Shown in pieces: positions 16,754-24,737 of a DNA stretch of 33,436 bases. The notes below the pieces were generated by a model, which was not told the DNA's origin, made no database searches, and saw nothing but the letters and a program-made list of their open reading frames with translations. Source of the DNA: an uncultured Gallionellaceae bacterium (GTDB lineage Bacteria > Pseudomonadota > Gammaproteobacteria > Burkholderiales > Gallionellaceae); assembly GCA_903847155.1 (NCBI GenBank), contig CAINCU010000036.1:1-33436 (forward strand), given 5' to 3'. Position 1 is the stretch's first letter. The number at the start of each line of letters is the position of its first letter. Both the position numbers and the translations under genes were made by a program.

Positions 16754-17632
16754 CTGCGCAGAAGACAGCCATGTGGCATAACCCGCTAGTATTCCACTCA
16801 TGACGAGAAGTAACGCAATGTTAATGGCAGTGGCTACCATCACCAGCGCGTTTGCAGTTGTGACCAGAGCCTTCTTCGTCCCAAGAGGGCCGGTTAATCC
16901 GAGTAGAAGCGCAAGTTCAGGCGCGGCACGACGAAGGACAACGAGTCCCCATATGCCGCAAATTGCAAGAAGTGGCAATTGTAATAGCTCTAACGACTCA
17001 GCCGAATCAAGAGGCATAAAACGTTCTACAATCGGAATTGTTTGGAGGCTAGTGGCGAGAATAATGTTAGGGAAGAAAAGTCTGGAAGTAATCCAGTATA
17101 GATATGCTCTGTCACTATGTTTGACCTTGGGTGCCTGGTCTTGGAACTTTCGAAGACGGCGTGCAAACAAGTATGCAGTTAGCGTTAAACCGATGGGAAT
17201 CACGAATGGCTGAAGCGTACCGCCGAGTGCTGAAACCTTTTTTTCCTGAATGAGATTCTTTGAAGGCGCAGTGCGCATCGCCTCCATAAGCTCCTGTAAC
17301 TCAAGTTGCTCTTTGCCTGCGATTTTCTGTTCCAGCGCTTTCGAGGCCGCAATTTTGCGGTCCAATAGCGTAGGCGGCAGCCCAATGAATGTTTCAATGC
17401 ACCAGTTCGTAATCGCAAAAAGAATGGTTAGCAACACCAGTCCCCGAATACCGAATGCCAGTGGTTTTATCGCAAGTCTTGATTCTGGATCATCAAAAAT
17501 GAGTGCGGGTTCGGAGAGCACTAATCGTCGTTGCTTCCAATATTCTATGACGTTAAGAAACCCACCAAACATACTTCGTTGTAGTTCAGCAAAGAGAGTC
17601 TTTTCTCCCATGATTGTTCCTCGTAGGGCTAA
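16690..17632 (-). mobile_element. Complete integron gene cassette (one gene plus attC), no integrase nearby
   Basis: The cassette runs on the minus strand from G|TTAGCC (junction at 17633/17632) to AACG|TTGAAT (16690/16689), 943 bp. Both junctions have the form expected for IntI-mediated insertion. No intI gene or other attC is seen. The 5' neighbour is an IS1182-type fragment and the 3' neighbour a group II intron, so this is an isolated or fragmented array. Confidence 0.85.
16748..17611 (-). CDS. Cassette-borne integral membrane protein, 287 aa, unknown
   Basis: The start is taken at ATG 17611 (MGEKTLFAELQ), which has GAGGAA 8 nt upstream and lies 21 nt inside the cassette; a longer frame to 17692 would cross the recombination junction. 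Hydrophobic segments: about 65-85 (GIRGLVLLTILFAI), 135-155 (QPFVIPIGLTLTAYLFA), 180-195 (LFFPNIILATSLQ), 210-230 (LLQLPLLAICGIWGLVVL) and 255-280 (NALVMVATAINIALLLVMSGILAG). A charged linker (SKALEQKIAGKEQLELQELM) lies between the first two. I recognise no family. Confidence 0.75.
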   Translation of the reverse strand: MGEKTLFAELQRSMFGGFLNVIEYWKQRRLVLSEPALIFDDPESRLAIKPLAFGIRGLVLLTILFAITNWCIETFIGLPPTLLDRKIAASKALEQKIAGKEQLELQELMEAMRTAPSKNLIQEKKVSALGGTLQPFVIPIGLTLTAYLFARRLRKFQDQAPKVKHSDRAYLYWITSRLFFPNIILATSLQTIPIVERFMPLDSAESLELLQLPLLAICGIWGLVVLRRAAPELALLLGLTGPLGTKKALVTTANALVMVATAINIALLLVMSGILAGYATWLSSAQG

Positions 17633-17639
17633 CGAAGCT

Positions 17640-18250
17640 GTAGAAAAAGTCTGTTCATGCCGCATCGTGCCGTGAACCAAACCAAATATCAAGGTCGAAC
17701 TGCGGGGTGATATTTGGAAGAAGTAAATGGCGCGCTACAAACACATCGACACCGGCCCGCGATTGATCGCGGTGGACTTGCAGCAACAGCTTCTGCCCGG
17801 CACTTTTGAGCATGCCTTGAACCACCTGCTCGATCACAAACTAGACCTGTCCTGTTTCGATGCCCGCTTCCGCAACGATGCCACGGGCGCGACAGCGTAT
17901 CCGCCTGCTATGCTCGTCAAGATCGTGTTGTTCGCCTACTCTCAAGGCATCATCAGCAGCCGCAACATCGAGCGTGCCTGCCGCGAACACGTCATCTTCA
18001 TCGCGCTGACCGGCGACAGCCAGCCGCACTTCACCACCATCGCCGGATTTGTTTCGTCATTGGGCGAAGATATCGCCCGCATCTTTAGCCAGATACTATT
18101 CATCTGCGACAAGCAAGGACTGATCGGACGCGAGATGTTCGCCATCGATGGCGTGAAACTGCCCAGCAACGCATCCAAGGCCAAGAGCGGCACGCGCGCA
18201 GATTTCGTCCGACAGGCGGACAAGCTTGAAGCTGCGGCCAAGGCTATCTA
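17640..18250 (+). mobile_element. 5' fragment of an IS1182-type element, right end lost
   Basis: It begins near GTAGAAAAAGTCTG, a few bases from the cassette junction, and carries the promoter region and N-terminal third of a transposase. Sequence similarity to an IS ends at about 18248, where it joins the interrupted gene downstream of the HET gene. It is a different IS from that at 2999-4576, judged by the protein. Confidence 0.75.
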
Positions 18251-18251
18251 A
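17727..18251 (+). pseudogene. tnp: Truncated IS1182-family transposase, 174 codons
   Basis: The frame starts MARYKHIDTGPRLIAVDLQQQ, has the DUF772-type domain (YPPAMLVKIVLFAYSQGI ISSRNIERAC region) and the first catalytic Asp segment (MFAIDGVKLPSNASK), then stops after EAAAKAI where the element is cut. The second Asp and the Glu are missing, so it is inactive. An AAG-rich leader precedes the ATG. Confidence 0.88.
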
Positions 18252-18344
18252 CAATAGAAGTCGAATACTTGAGTCTCTAATTTCTGCGGGGTTTATAGTT
18301 CTTTCAATTTCTTCTGTTTGAGCTATAGCTTCAATTGTATGCAT
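18249..18344 (-). pseudogene. N-terminal remnant of the gene downstream of the HET gene, 32 codons
   Basis: ATG 18344 overlaps the TAA stop of the HET gene by one base (TAATG), the usual sign of translational coupling. The frame reads MHTIEAIAQTEEIERTINPA and on to SIRLLLL, then enters the IS fragment at about 18249. It was probably a third protein of the HET operon, lost by IS insertion and deletion. Too little remains to name it. Confidence 0.6.
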
Positions 18345-19819
18345 TATCCCATGTTGATTGATTCGCCGCCCTTTGGCAATCGACCAACAAAGACACCAAC
18401 ATCGCAGAAGTCATTGATGCCAGAACTGGTAGAGCGGAGTAGTAAACCCGCCGCCCCATTTGTCCAGTTCATGTCAGGTGAAACAGCGACAAAAATATCA
18501 TCACTAAGCGTAAATGCTGATTGAGGAAAAAAGTAACCGTTTGCCAATTCCACATATTCTCCACACCCAGAGAAACCTTTTTGTCGTAATCGGGCAAGGA
18601 TAGCTTTGGCGTTATCGGTCGAAGTTAGGTTGATGTCGATGGCCTTTACGGACTTTAGCTCGTCCATATTAACGGCACCCGGTAACAAGCGGCACATATT
18701 GTCTAATTGGAGATGTGTCGGTTTAGGGCTACCAGTCTGCCCGCTACTGCCAACAAGTACGCCGGAAAGAATGGGCGGAATTGCTCCTGCATTTGGTCTC
18801 CAGCGTTTTCCCGGTTCGTTGCTACGCGGTGCAATGCAGTAGATAAACGAATAGTCGCCTTTTGCCTCGCAGACCTGCATAAAATACTCTGCAGGATGAA
18901 GAGGAGCAGCGTTCACGCTGTCAGATTGCGAGACTGTGATTGCGCCAATCATGGCATATATTCGATCTTCTTCACGTTCGGCAAATCGCGGTTGCATTGC
19001 TGACATTACTTGGTAGGCAGATCGTCCTTCGTATTCCGCAATTTGATGATCGGCCATCATCACTTGTAAGCTATCCATTCTGGGAAAACGAATAGCCAGT
19101 TCTGATCTGTCAAAGCCTTGAGTATCTGCATAATCGGTGGTGTCGGTCAGGATCGCATTGAGAAAATCTTGAGCGAGGAACAAGACGCTACCGTCACCAC
19201 GTGCGACGAATAGTGTCCTTTTACTGTTGGCCATCTCTTGATATGTCCAAGCACGAGTGATCCAGTCATCATTTTCGAGGATAAAATAATCCTCTGGGTT
19301 TACATGACCCGTGCTATGAGTATGTTGAAGCAGCTTGGCACAGGATTCTGATAGCACAGCAAAAACCTGCACAGCACTACTATAAATAGCCCCCATATTT
19401 CTTAGGCATGCAGACCGGGCTGGTTCATGTGACGGAACACATAGAGCATCAACCCAGATTGCATGTGATGCTTCGAGTGCCTTCTCCAGTTTTACCGCTT
19501 CTTTTTGCTCGTTGCGCGGGCTGCACATCAGCGCGAAGTTCCAGTGGTCGGGCGCTTGGGAAGCTTTTATCGTAGTTTCAATGGCAGAAATGGTCCTGTA
19601 TGACATCCATTGCCCGTCCTCAAAAACATTTTTCACTTTGCCTGAACCCCATGAATATGAGATGCACGTATATGGTGGCGCATCCGTTATTCGAGCAAAC
19701 TCGGCAAGCACCCAGCGCCTACCACAAAGCTCGACGGATGGTTTCTCCGGCGGTGTATGAACAGTTGCGGGAACAAGCAACCTAAAAATACTTTCTGCGG
19801 TGTTCGAAATGATATTCAT
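18344..19819 (-). CDS. HET-domain protein, 491 aa, attached to Thoeris
   Basis: The N-terminal half has the HET (heterokaryon incompatibility) signatures: PPYTCISYSWGSGK near residue 50, AIWVDALCV near 120, MGAIYSSAVQVFAVLSE near 145, and DDWITRAWTYQEM near 190, then EEDRIYAMIGAI. HET domains are TIR-like, are best known from fungal self/non-self cell death, and are uncommon in bacteria. The C-terminal ~200 residues are unrecognised. No signal peptide or membrane segment. It starts 58 nt after ThsB1 and is coupled to a truncated gene behind it. A role as a second effector or regulator of Thoeris is inference. Confidence 0.75.
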   Translation of the reverse strand: MNIISNTAESIFRLLVPATVHTPPEKPSVELCGRRWVLAEFARITDAPPYTCISYSWGSGKVKNVFEDGQWMSYRTISAIETTIKASQAPDHWNFALMCSPRNEQKEAVKLEKALEASHAIWVDALCVPSHEPARSACLRNMGAIYSSAVQVFAVLSESCAKLLQHTHSTGHVNPEDYFILENDDWITRAWTYQEMANSKRTLFVARGDGSVLFLAQDFLNAILTDTTDYADTQGFDRSELAIRFPRMDSLQVMMADHQIAEYEGRSAYQVMSAMQPRFAEREEDRIYAMIGAITVSQSDSVNAAPLHPAEYFMQVCEAKGDYSFIYCIAPRSNEPGKRWRPNAGAIPPILSGVLVGSSGQTGSPKPTHLQLDNMCRLLPGAVNMDELKSVKAIDINLTSTDNAKAILARLRQKGFSGCGEYVELANGYFFPQSAFTLSDDIFVAVSPDMNWTNGAAGLLLRSTSSGINDFCDVGVFVGRLPKGGESINMG

Positions 19820-19877
19820 ATATGCCTAAGTTAAATAAGTTGTGAGACCCAAATGGGGAACTGACTTTCGCAGAACA

Positions 19878-20324
19878 CTATTTTCCAGCTGCAGTTGCAG
19901 CTTCTTCAATTCTGTTTGCCAAATTTTCATGGTCTACATATTTGTAAATCTTGAAACCATTGTCTAACAGCAAATTTGGCGTTGTTCCTTGCGTATCAGT
20001 TTCGCCATTAATGCTTTTAAGATGTGCGATCTGAATTCCAACTACGCCATTGCCGCGCGCAATGGACTGTTTGATTTCATAGTTAATAAATTTTCTGTTG
20101 GCTGTTTGATTGCCAATAAAAACCACCGTCACGCTGGTATTGTTAAGTGCGTTGTCTATCATTTTTTGAATAGCGGCATCACTCTTTTTTCGTGCCTCCT
20201 CCCAAAGGGAGGCATCCTGAAAACCAGCCGTAGCGCAACCGGTAATATTTGGAATGCTACGAATTTGATTGATTCTGAAAATGTCTCGCTGATAATGAAA
20301 ACTAAAAAATACGCGTCTTGCCAT
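19878..20324 (-). CDS. thsB: ThsB1, TIR-domain sensor of type I Thoeris, 148 aa
   Basis: ThsB senses infection and turns NAD+ into a cyclic ADP-ribose isomer that activates ThsA. The protein is one TIR-like domain: ARRVFFSFHYQRDIFR start, VTVVFIGNQTANRKFINYEIKQS with the likely catalytic Glu (E83), and VVGIQIAHLKS. Length is normal for ThsB. AAGGAG precedes the ATG, inside the end of thsA 11 nt away, so the two are one transcript. Confidence 0.9.
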   Translation of the reverse strand: MARRVFFSFHYQRDIFRINQIRSIPNITGCATAGFQDASLWEEARKKSDAAIQKMIDNALNNTSVTVVFIGNQTANRKFINYEIKQSIARGNGVVGIQIAHLKSINGETDTQGTTPNLLLDNGFKIYKYVDHENLANRIEEAATAAGK

Positions 20325-20335
20325 TTTGTTCTCCT

Positions 20336-21781
20336 TTATTTTTGAAGTTTTAGCAATAAGTCAATAACCACATCTACAAGCTGCTCAGGGGTTGCGCTCT
20401 TGTCATTTAGGCGCTCGTACAACGACAAAATATCCGGCCTTTTATTGAATCTACCTTGTGCGTCAGTTAGTGCCTCTTGCCAAAGGTCTTCAGACATATA
20501 GCCGGTAGCGCCTATTGGGAGCAAAACCAATCCTTTTTCTTTTGCGAGAGCAAATTCTTCTCGCATGCCAGTCGATTTGATTACTAAGCCATCATGAAGC
20601 TTGTTGCCGAACAGGAAGATTGCAATGCCAGCATAGGAAATCATGTCGTCTCTGTAGCGATGCCAAACCTTTGCTATCTCATTTGATCCGAAGACCTGCT
20701 GGGGGAAAGGACGCAAGACTAGTTGGTCAATCCTATTCGTGTGCGGGTTCATGTAAATCTGTTCCAATGAACCAGAAATAACCGCACTACCAACTCCCAG
20801 TCCGAATCCTGAAACTATCCTGTGGTTTGCTTTAAGAATGCGCTGGCTTAATGTGTGTATGAAGCGTTGTGCGGCCTCGCTACCCCAACTTCCATATTCA
20901 TGTGCAGCACCGGAGATGAAGATGCTTTTTTGACGAAATTTACTTTCAACATCTTTGAGAATGTCTGTAATTTCTGCGTAGCTATTAACAAGAACGGCTT
21001 TAATGTTGAAACGCTTTAAGTCACCACAGAAAAGCTCTTGCTTTCGCGCACGGTATTGATAATCGGCTTTGGCTTCATCTTTCCCTTGCTCAACCAACTT
21101 CAGAAAACAATAGTGCGCCCTCTGACTTTTATCATAGGCAACTCGTACTCTGCTCAGTATGTAATCCAGATTAGGGTCGGCAAAGCCAAAGCCGATGAAT
21201 ATAAAAGTCTTGGAGACAAGATCACCAGATAAGGCTGAAATGAATTGATCCATTTTTAGATGGTAAGACTCGTAGTCATCCTTCGATAGAATCGCTTCGT
21301 CAGGATGATCGACATCACCATGCATCTTGTAAACAACCGCATCACGTTTGGGCTTTGTGAATGCTAATTGTTTTTTTGTATATTTTACGTCGGTTACTTT
21401 TCCGGCGAGTTCAAGCGAACGCTCGATTAGCTTGTCGTAATTCGTTGTCCAATAGATGTCTATGGGAAGTCGAGCCAATATTTTATGGTTTTCGGTAATG
21501 TCAGATGATTTGGAGAATTCCTCAATTAGACGTTTATTAAGATGACTTCTATTGTGACCGTTTTCATTGAGATGGTACTGAGCCAACGTAACAAGATCAT
21601 GTTCTCGATCAACGTTCAAACCAATATCATCCGCGATTGGTCTTAGCAGCTCAGACCAGCTAACAAACCCAGCCGGCGCAGAAAGCCCTGAACCGGCAAA
21701 TATCGCGACATTGTCCTCTTCGAGCTCTTTTCCTATATCGCGAAGGAACGCTTCTTTAGCACGGTTTATTTGTTCGTTCAT
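20336..21781 (-). CDS. thsA: ThsA, SIR2-SLOG NADase effector of Thoeris, 481 aa
   Basis: ThsA is a tetrameric NADase switched on by the ThsB signal, depleting NAD+ and stopping growth. The N-terminal SIR2 domain shows AIFAGSGLSAPAGFVSW, IYWTTNYDKLIERSL (Asn) and VYKMHGDVDHPD (catalytic His), and IFIGFGFADPNLDYIL. From about residue 285 the SLOG domain begins with SIFISGAAHEYGSWG and has RIVSGFGLGVGSAVISGSL, the nucleotide-binding loop for the signal, and AIFLFGNK. Length matches known ThsA. It lies between two ThsB-type genes. Confidence 0.93.
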   Translation of the reverse strand: MNEQINRAKEAFLRDIGKELEEDNVAIFAGSGLSAPAGFVSWSELLRPIADDIGLNVDREHDLVTLAQYHLNENGHNRSHLNKRLIEEFSKSSDITENHKILARLPIDIYWTTNYDKLIERSLELAGKVTDVKYTKKQLAFTKPKRDAVVYKMHGDVDHPDEAILSKDDYESYHLKMDQFISALSGDLVSKTFIFIGFGFADPNLDYILSRVRVAYDKSQRAHYCFLKLVEQGKDEAKADYQYRARKQELFCGDLKRFNIKAVLVNSYAEITDILKDVESKFRQKSIFISGAAHEYGSWGSEAAQRFIHTLSQRILKANHRIVSGFGLGVGSAVISGSLEQIYMNPHTNRIDQLVLRPFPQQVFGSNEIAKVWHRYRDDMISYAGIAIFLFGNKLHDGLVIKSTGMREEFALAKEKGLVLLPIGATGYMSEDLWQEALTDAQGRFNKRPDILSLYERLNDKSATPEQLVDVVIDLLLKLQK

Positions 21782-21906
21782 TGAGATGAAAATTCCTTAG
21801 GGTTATCCAGTAAGACACAGGGGTAGGTCAAGAAATTGGTCTGAATTGCGCCGATGGAAATCGGCGTTTTTCTCCCTCATTTGTTATTAAAGTTATCTTC
21901 CTAGTG

Positions 21907-22506
21907 CTATGCGAGTAATTTTTTTAAGTTGTCCCAATTCCACGCATATAGCCGTCCAGCATTGGGAACAGGTGTGTACTCGCCTGTCTTGTATCCGATG
22001 ATTTGGACAATTTTTGTGTCTGCTTCACGAGCCATTGCAACCTCCTTTAACACGCCGTGTGCCTGATGTGTCTTAGCGCCAACCAACACGAGAACAATAT
22101 CGGCACGTGCAATAGCGGAGCGAGCTTTCTTTTCCCAATCGCGTTCGGGCGCTGCTTCCTTTAATGAATGATCAATAACCTCAAACGGTGTGCCAGTGTG
22201 CTTTGCTTGACCAAGGATAAAATCCTTAAGTACTCGATCATTGTCGAAATCAAAGCTCACGAATACTTTGGATTTCGTCATTTCATTCTTCTTTATAAAC
22301 GAACGAGCTAAGCTACCAGTAATCCCTCCTAGTACTATCCCGCCGATACCAGGAGCCAAGATGTTGCCTAGAATTGCACCCACACCAACAGCAGCTGCAT
22401 TACTCGCTGAAATGTTCGAGCGGTGAGCATGACAAAAATCATTGCCCGGCAATGCATGATTGAGGCATCGGCCCCCCTGTTTTGTTTTTGAGATACAGCG
22501 TTTCAT
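21907..22506 (-). CDS. ThsB2, TIR-like protein with N-terminal zinc motif and glycine-rich hydrophobic segment, 199 aa
   Basis: Residues 1-30 have a C4-C14-C25-H28 pattern (RCISKTKQGGRCLNHA, then FCHAH), like small zinc-binding motifs seen in restriction-like proteins. Residues 36-68 are Gly/Ala/Ile-rich (AVGVGAILGNILAPGIGGIV), a glycine-zipper-like membrane or oligomer segment. Residues 78-199 are a TIR-like domain (KVFVSFDFDND, ADIVLVLVGAKTHQAHGV, LKEVAMA with candidate catalytic E155). Thoeris loci often carry several ThsB genes, each sensing different phages. It precedes thsA by 125 nt. Confidence 0.8.
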   Translation of the reverse strand: MKRCISKTKQGGRCLNHALPGNDFCHAHRSNISASNAAAVGVGAILGNILAPGIGGIVLGGITGSLARSFIKKNEMTKSKVFVSFDFDNDRVLKDFILGQAKHTGTPFEVIDHSLKEAAPERDWEKKARSAIARADIVLVLVGAKTHQAHGVLKEVAMAREADTKIVQIIGYKTGEYTPVPNAGRLYAWNWDNLKKLLA

Positions 22507-22528
22507 AGATTCTCTTTACACCATAATT

Positions 22529-22768
22529 TTATTGCACATCGCCTTCATCACTACTTCCCGAAACTTTTTCTAGCGTTAATTCCTCTTCAATATTGTCGCG
22601 ATAAAAACTCCAGGCCGCGCCGGAACTGCTGAGTCGTCGCCATAGGTCTTCGCCCACGCCGTTGTATTGCAGCGTGTCGCCGTTGTCGAGCTGGACTCCT
22701 AGGATGCGCGTTCACGCGTCGTTGCCGACCACGCGCAGCTTGCCAGAGTTGATCTTCTTCATTTTCAT
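22529..22768 (-). pseudogene. KTSC-domain gene with one in-frame TGA
   Basis: Reading from ATG 22768: MKMKKINSGKLRVVGNDA, a TGA at 22714-22712, then TRILGVQLDNGDTLQYNGV, DLWRRLSSSGAAWSFYRDNI, and a stop at 22531. This is a recognisable KTSC protein of 79 codons with a single nonsense change, probably CGA (Arg) to TGA. It starts 9 nt after the CHAT gene, so it was the third gene of the phosphoesterase-CHAT operon. Confidence 0.8.
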
Positions 22769-22777
22769 CGCGATTAT

Positions 22778-24736
22778 TTATGTCTTGTTCGCCTGTGTTT
22801 CAGGACTCAATTTTGCAATCGTCTTCTTGACCAAGTCGTCCCAAAGTTCATTATTGTCTGAGTATTGATACCGCCCGAGCTGATGCAAGAGAGCCCTTTT
22901 GGGAATGGGGTCCTTGTGCTCCAGTTGGATGATCTGCTTGATGTAGTCGTTGATCTGTTCTTGTATCGCAGTGGGGTCACAAGGCTGGGCGTAAAAGCAG
23001 CCGAGCAGGCTGAGTTCTACCATGTCGGCTAGTGCAAAAGCGCCGCGCGCAGTGCCGACTTCGCACTGAGCCATGCGGGCGGCTATAAACCACCAGTCCT
23101 TTGCGGGGATGCCGAACGGCAGATGCCCTTGCTCACCATCTGCGGGCAAGAGGGCATGCATGAAGAGGTACTGAGTGATCGGCCAGGTCGAGGATGCGTC
23201 GGCTTCTATTGCTTGGCAATAGTAATTTCGACCGTTCTTGAAAGCACTCAGGGCATCATCCTGTTCGCCTGCAGACAATTGAGCAATGCCTAGACGCTTT
23301 TCACTAGCGCCGCTCATGCAAAGCCGCATCGCAGCAGCAGGTTTCAGGCGCTGCGAGGGGTCATCATCCATGTCGTTGCACCAGTCCGCTAGGGTTGCGC
23401 GAATATCTTTGCTGATTGCTTCGAGCTCGTCCAGGTTTTTCTGAGTTGGCTTTTGCTTGTGCGGGTTCCCGCCGAACAGATCGTCCAGCCGGTTGAGCTT
23501 GACCGAGAGTCTGGCGCGCATCTGGTCATCGCGGAATTGTGATAGCTGGTTTTCGAAGTCGGGCGGTACGGTGGCATAGGCGACGATGCTGGCCCAGTCG
23601 TGGGTGGATGGGCAGTCAGTGCGTAACCGGCGCCGTAGGTCGTATAGCACCGAGCGTGGATCCTCTCCCGCCAACAGTCCGCTGTACAGTGTACTTACGG
23701 CAAGCGAGGATGCTTTCATCCAGAGCGGAAATTGGGAAGCGATGACCCAGGGGATGCCTGCTGCATGCAATTCATGGGCGATGCTGCCACCAGGTGTGAT
23801 GACGGAGCCGACATTGCCAGAATCACACGTGGCTAGCGAAACTACTGTAGGCGCGTCTTGGAGGCAGCATGCTGTACTTTTGCCTGTTAGGGCAATGGCC
23901 AGACTCTCGCCATCGACAACCTCCCAGCGGGTCTTGTCATCATGGCGGCAAAGAACCACGCCGAAATGCCGGTCACCCGAATTGCTGAAGGGTGCCCCAT
24001 GCGCGAGGATGTGAACATGGGTGAAGCTTTCCCGGTTACACAGATTGCGTATCTCTTGCAGGCTGGCATTGGGCAGCACTGTCAGGAGTTGCTTAACTTC
24101 TTTAACGCTTTCCTCCGGATCCTCCTTGATCTTCACCCAAGGGTTGATGGCAGCGCGTATTGCCCTGAGGTGCTCTTCGGCAGGAACCGGCACCAGCCCG
24201 GACGGGGACGCGAAGGCGAACAGCAGCCTGGGAGGACAGTCCCAGTTCAGTGGCAGCGGACATCCCCGGCGAATTTCACGTGTTATGGTGATCGGTGTGT
24301 CTGATTGGAGAAGCAAGGGTGAGCCGTTTCCGGGAAATCCGGTGGGAGAAACCGCAGCTTCAAAGGGCACCATGCCAAGCTCGCTGGCTGACATGGACAG
24401 GCGTAAGTGAGTCAGCTTTCTGCCATTGGTCCGCACCCGGCTCAGTTCGGCAAGTAGGGTTGGGATGTTACCCAACACATTGCCCAGTATGTAACCCATA
24501 TCGTGCAACTCAGCCTGACGCTGGGCGACCTGGGCTTCCGTGGCCGTGCCAGATTCAAGTTCATAACGCAGACGCCGAATGCGTGTCAGCAGTTGCTGGT
24601 GCTCGAAAGGCAAATTCAAGCTGACGGGGCTACCGCCGCCACAAAGCGCGACGTAGGTGGTTAACGGTGAGAGCAGTTGGTTGTGGGCCGGGCCGGGGCG
24701 CACCAGTTCGAGCACGACATCTTGTATCTGTTTCAT
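22778..24736 (-). CDS. CHAT-domain caspase-like protease, 652 aa
   Basis: CHAT domains are caspase-fold peptidases. The catalytic pair is visible: FTHVHILAHGAPF (H246) and VVSLATCDSGNVGSV (C304), with GIPWVIASQFPLWM and AVSTLYSGLLAGEDPRSVLYDLR as in the fold's later strands and helix. The first 200 residues are unrecognised; the last 220 are helical and may form a repeat platform. There is no visible gasdermin, and no TPR or NTPase regulator is fused. It begins one base after the phosphoesterase stop (CCGGAGG site inside that gene), so the two are coupled and probably act together. Confidence 0.85.
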   Translation of the reverse strand: MKQIQDVVLELVRPGPAHNQLLSPLTTYVALCGGGSPVSLNLPFEHQQLLTRIRRLRYELESGTATEAQVAQRQAELHDMGYILGNVLGNIPTLLAELSRVRTNGRKLTHLRLSMSASELGMVPFEAAVSPTGFPGNGSPLLLQSDTPITITREIRRGCPLPLNWDCPPRLLFAFASPSGLVPVPAEEHLRAIRAAINPWVKIKEDPEESVKEVKQLLTVLPNASLQEIRNLCNRESFTHVHILAHGAPFSNSGDRHFGVVLCRHDDKTRWEVVDGESLAIALTGKSTACCLQDAPTVVSLATCDSGNVGSVITPGGSIAHELHAAGIPWVIASQFPLWMKASSLAVSTLYSGLLAGEDPRSVLYDLRRRLRTDCPSTHDWASIVAYATVPPDFENQLSQFRDDQMRARLSVKLNRLDDLFGGNPHKQKPTQKNLDELEAISKDIRATLADWCNDMDDDPSQRLKPAAAMRLCMSGASEKRLGIAQLSAGEQDDALSAFKNGRNYYCQAIEADASSTWPITQYLFMHALLPADGEQGHLPFGIPAKDWWFIAARMAQCEVGTARGAFALADMVELSLLGCFYAQPCDPTAIQEQINDYIKQIIQLEHKDPIPKRALLHQLGRYQYSDNNELWDDLVKKTIAKLSPETQANKT

Positions 24737-24737
24737 A

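Noticed and set aside
16155-16789. Plus-strand frames of 148-198 codons at the intron 5' region.
   Set aside because: They are antisense to the structured RNA of the intron and the attC; composition follows the RNA helices.
15548-22714. Two genes with in-frame TGA (RT at 15548, KTSC at 22712) plus an odd tRNA suggested TGA readthrough.
   Set aside because: The tRNA-like RNA has no TCA anticodon, and both genes belong to classes that decay often. Other genes here use TGA as a normal stop, including the overlapping ATGA pairs.
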